Source: a virus. Taken from it: a DNA stretch of 34,349 nucleotides. Positions within the stretch are counted from its first letter, which is position 1. Every line of letters starts with the position of its first letter. This document shows, piece after piece, positions 33,872 to 34,349 of the stretch. The position numbers and the translations under genes are program-made. Below the pieces are notes generated by a model. The model was not told the DNA's origin. It saw nothing but the letters and a program-made list of their open reading frames with translations, and did not search any database. The stretch is taken from positions 1 through 34,349 of the IMG/VR virus record IMGVR_UViG_3300022072_000064; one strand, given 5' to 3'.

Positions 33872-34349
33872 TATTTTAGGCTTTTAGCAATTTCTTTTTT
33901 TACATTGGCATTCATATCGTACTTAGTGACTAAATTTTCACCTATCTTCTTAAGTCCTAATTCTTTGTTAGCTACGACATATCTCAATACCTTATCCCAA
34001 TTGTCATCACCGATTTCTAACTTTATGGTGGTAACCTTCTTTGCTTCAACCTTTTTTGGGGTTGCTTCAACCTTTTTTGGGGTTGCTTTTGAGGTTGTCT
34101 TCATGATTTTTGGAGTAGCTAACTTCTCTGCTACACTCTTGTCATCTTGAGGAATGTCTTCGCCTGCATAGATGTAGTGACCTAATCCAAACATGGCTAA
34201 GTTCTTTACAAGGCATCTCATGATTGTCTTGTTTATATCGAACATCGTAGCACCTTGCACAGTCTTCTTTCCGTACCTTGTTGTGTACTCGTAAGATTCA
34301 AGCCTCATTGCTTTGTTCGCTCCATCCATAACGGGTAACCACATCTCTA
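33871..34349 (-). CDS. DUF1071-type single-strand annealing protein, C-terminal part (5' truncated by window edge)
   Basis: The frame is open to the right edge beyond the methionine at 34344, so the true start is outside. VWLPVMDG-type sequence (here MWLPVMDGANKAM), then GKKTVQGATMFDINKTIMRC and LVKNLAMFGLGHYIYAGEDI is the conserved C-terminal core of DUF1071 (Sak3-group) annealing proteins. After it comes a Lys/Thr/Pro linker with a duplicated ATPKKVE unit, then a small helical domain (DNWDKVLRYVVANKELGLKK and following) resembling DNA-binding or dimerisation tails. It would anneal complementary single strands with the neighbouring exonuclease and SSB in phage recombination and repair. Overlaps the exonuclease start by a TAATG junction. 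Confidence 0.82.
   Translation of the reverse strand, partial: EMWLPVMDGANKAMRLESYEYTTRYGKKTVQGATMFDINKTIMRCLVKNLAMFGLGHYIYAGEDIPQDDKSVAEKLATPKIMKTTSKATPKKVEATPKKVEAKKVTTIKLEIGDDNWDKVLRYVVANKELGLKKIGENLVTKYDMNANVKKEIAKSLK
34043..34084 (-). repeat. 21-bp tandem duplication encoding linker heptapeptide
   Basis: Two identical 21-base units encode ATPKKVE twice in the linker between the annealing core and the C-terminal helical domain. The unit is in frame, so copy-number change would only alter linker length. Confidence 0.85.

Noticed and set aside
33905-34150. 81-codon plus-strand frame opposite the annealing protein gene
   Set aside because: Ser/Thr/Phe-rich mirror of a Lys-rich linker, including the mirror of the 21-bp repeat; no support as a gene.

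Overview
The window is a fragment of a lytic, tailed double-stranded DNA phage. The best match I can make from memory of the protein families is a crAss-like phage (order Crassvirales, podovirus body plan) infecting a Bacteroidetes host, probably a marine or aquatic Flavobacteriia. Four things point to this host: very AT-rich DNA with A/T-rich leaders and no clear Shine-Dalgarno sites; octamers matching the Bacteroidetes -7 promoter element TAnnTTTG; a DUF3127-type single-strand binding protein and a VirE-N-type primase, both common in Bacteroidetes and their phages; and a Flavobacteriia-style signal peptide. I see no integrase, tRNA, rRNA, CRISPR array or insertion sequence. Both ends cut through genes, the portal on the left and a recombinase on the right, so terminase, lysis genes and any polymerase lie outside the window.

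Plus strand, 1 to 26534, is the late virion module: portal (C-terminal part), acidic scaffold-like protein, major capsid protein, a conserved post-capsid protein, two connector/ring proteins, a 1566-aa tail stabilization protein, a 51-aa ORF, a 478-aa repeat-bearing tail or receptor-binding candidate, another conserved structural protein, a small cupin, and three internal/ejected virion protein candidates of 341, 631 and 3219 aa. The last is a giant 'polyvalent'-style protein with an HEFGH metallopeptidase motif, glycine-rich hydrophobic stretches and a basic tail. Hairpin terminators follow the capsid gene and the next gene. Host-like -7 elements precede the scaffold gene, the first connector gene and the cupin.

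Minus strand, 34349 down to 26683, is the replication and recombination module: DUF1071-type single-strand annealing protein, PD-(D/E)XK exonuclease, SSB, a terminator, an iteron-bearing AT-rich region that looks like a replication origin, a primase-helicase, an ORF joining a helix-turn-helix-like segment in frame to a secreted outer-membrane beta-barrel, an SF2 helicase, a small winged-helix-like protein, a 23-aa membrane peptide, a VRR-NUC nuclease and three small unknown genes. The two modules converge at 26535-26682, which holds a perfectly palindromic hairpin and a minus-strand promoter-like octamer that together could make a short RNA.

The items I rate most worth a second look are the nested outer-membrane protein with an internal signal peptide, the iteron/AT-rich origin candidate next to the primase, the giant polyvalent protein without a convincing RNA polymerase motif, the possible intergenic small RNA, and the direct repeats that neatly flank two replication-module genes.
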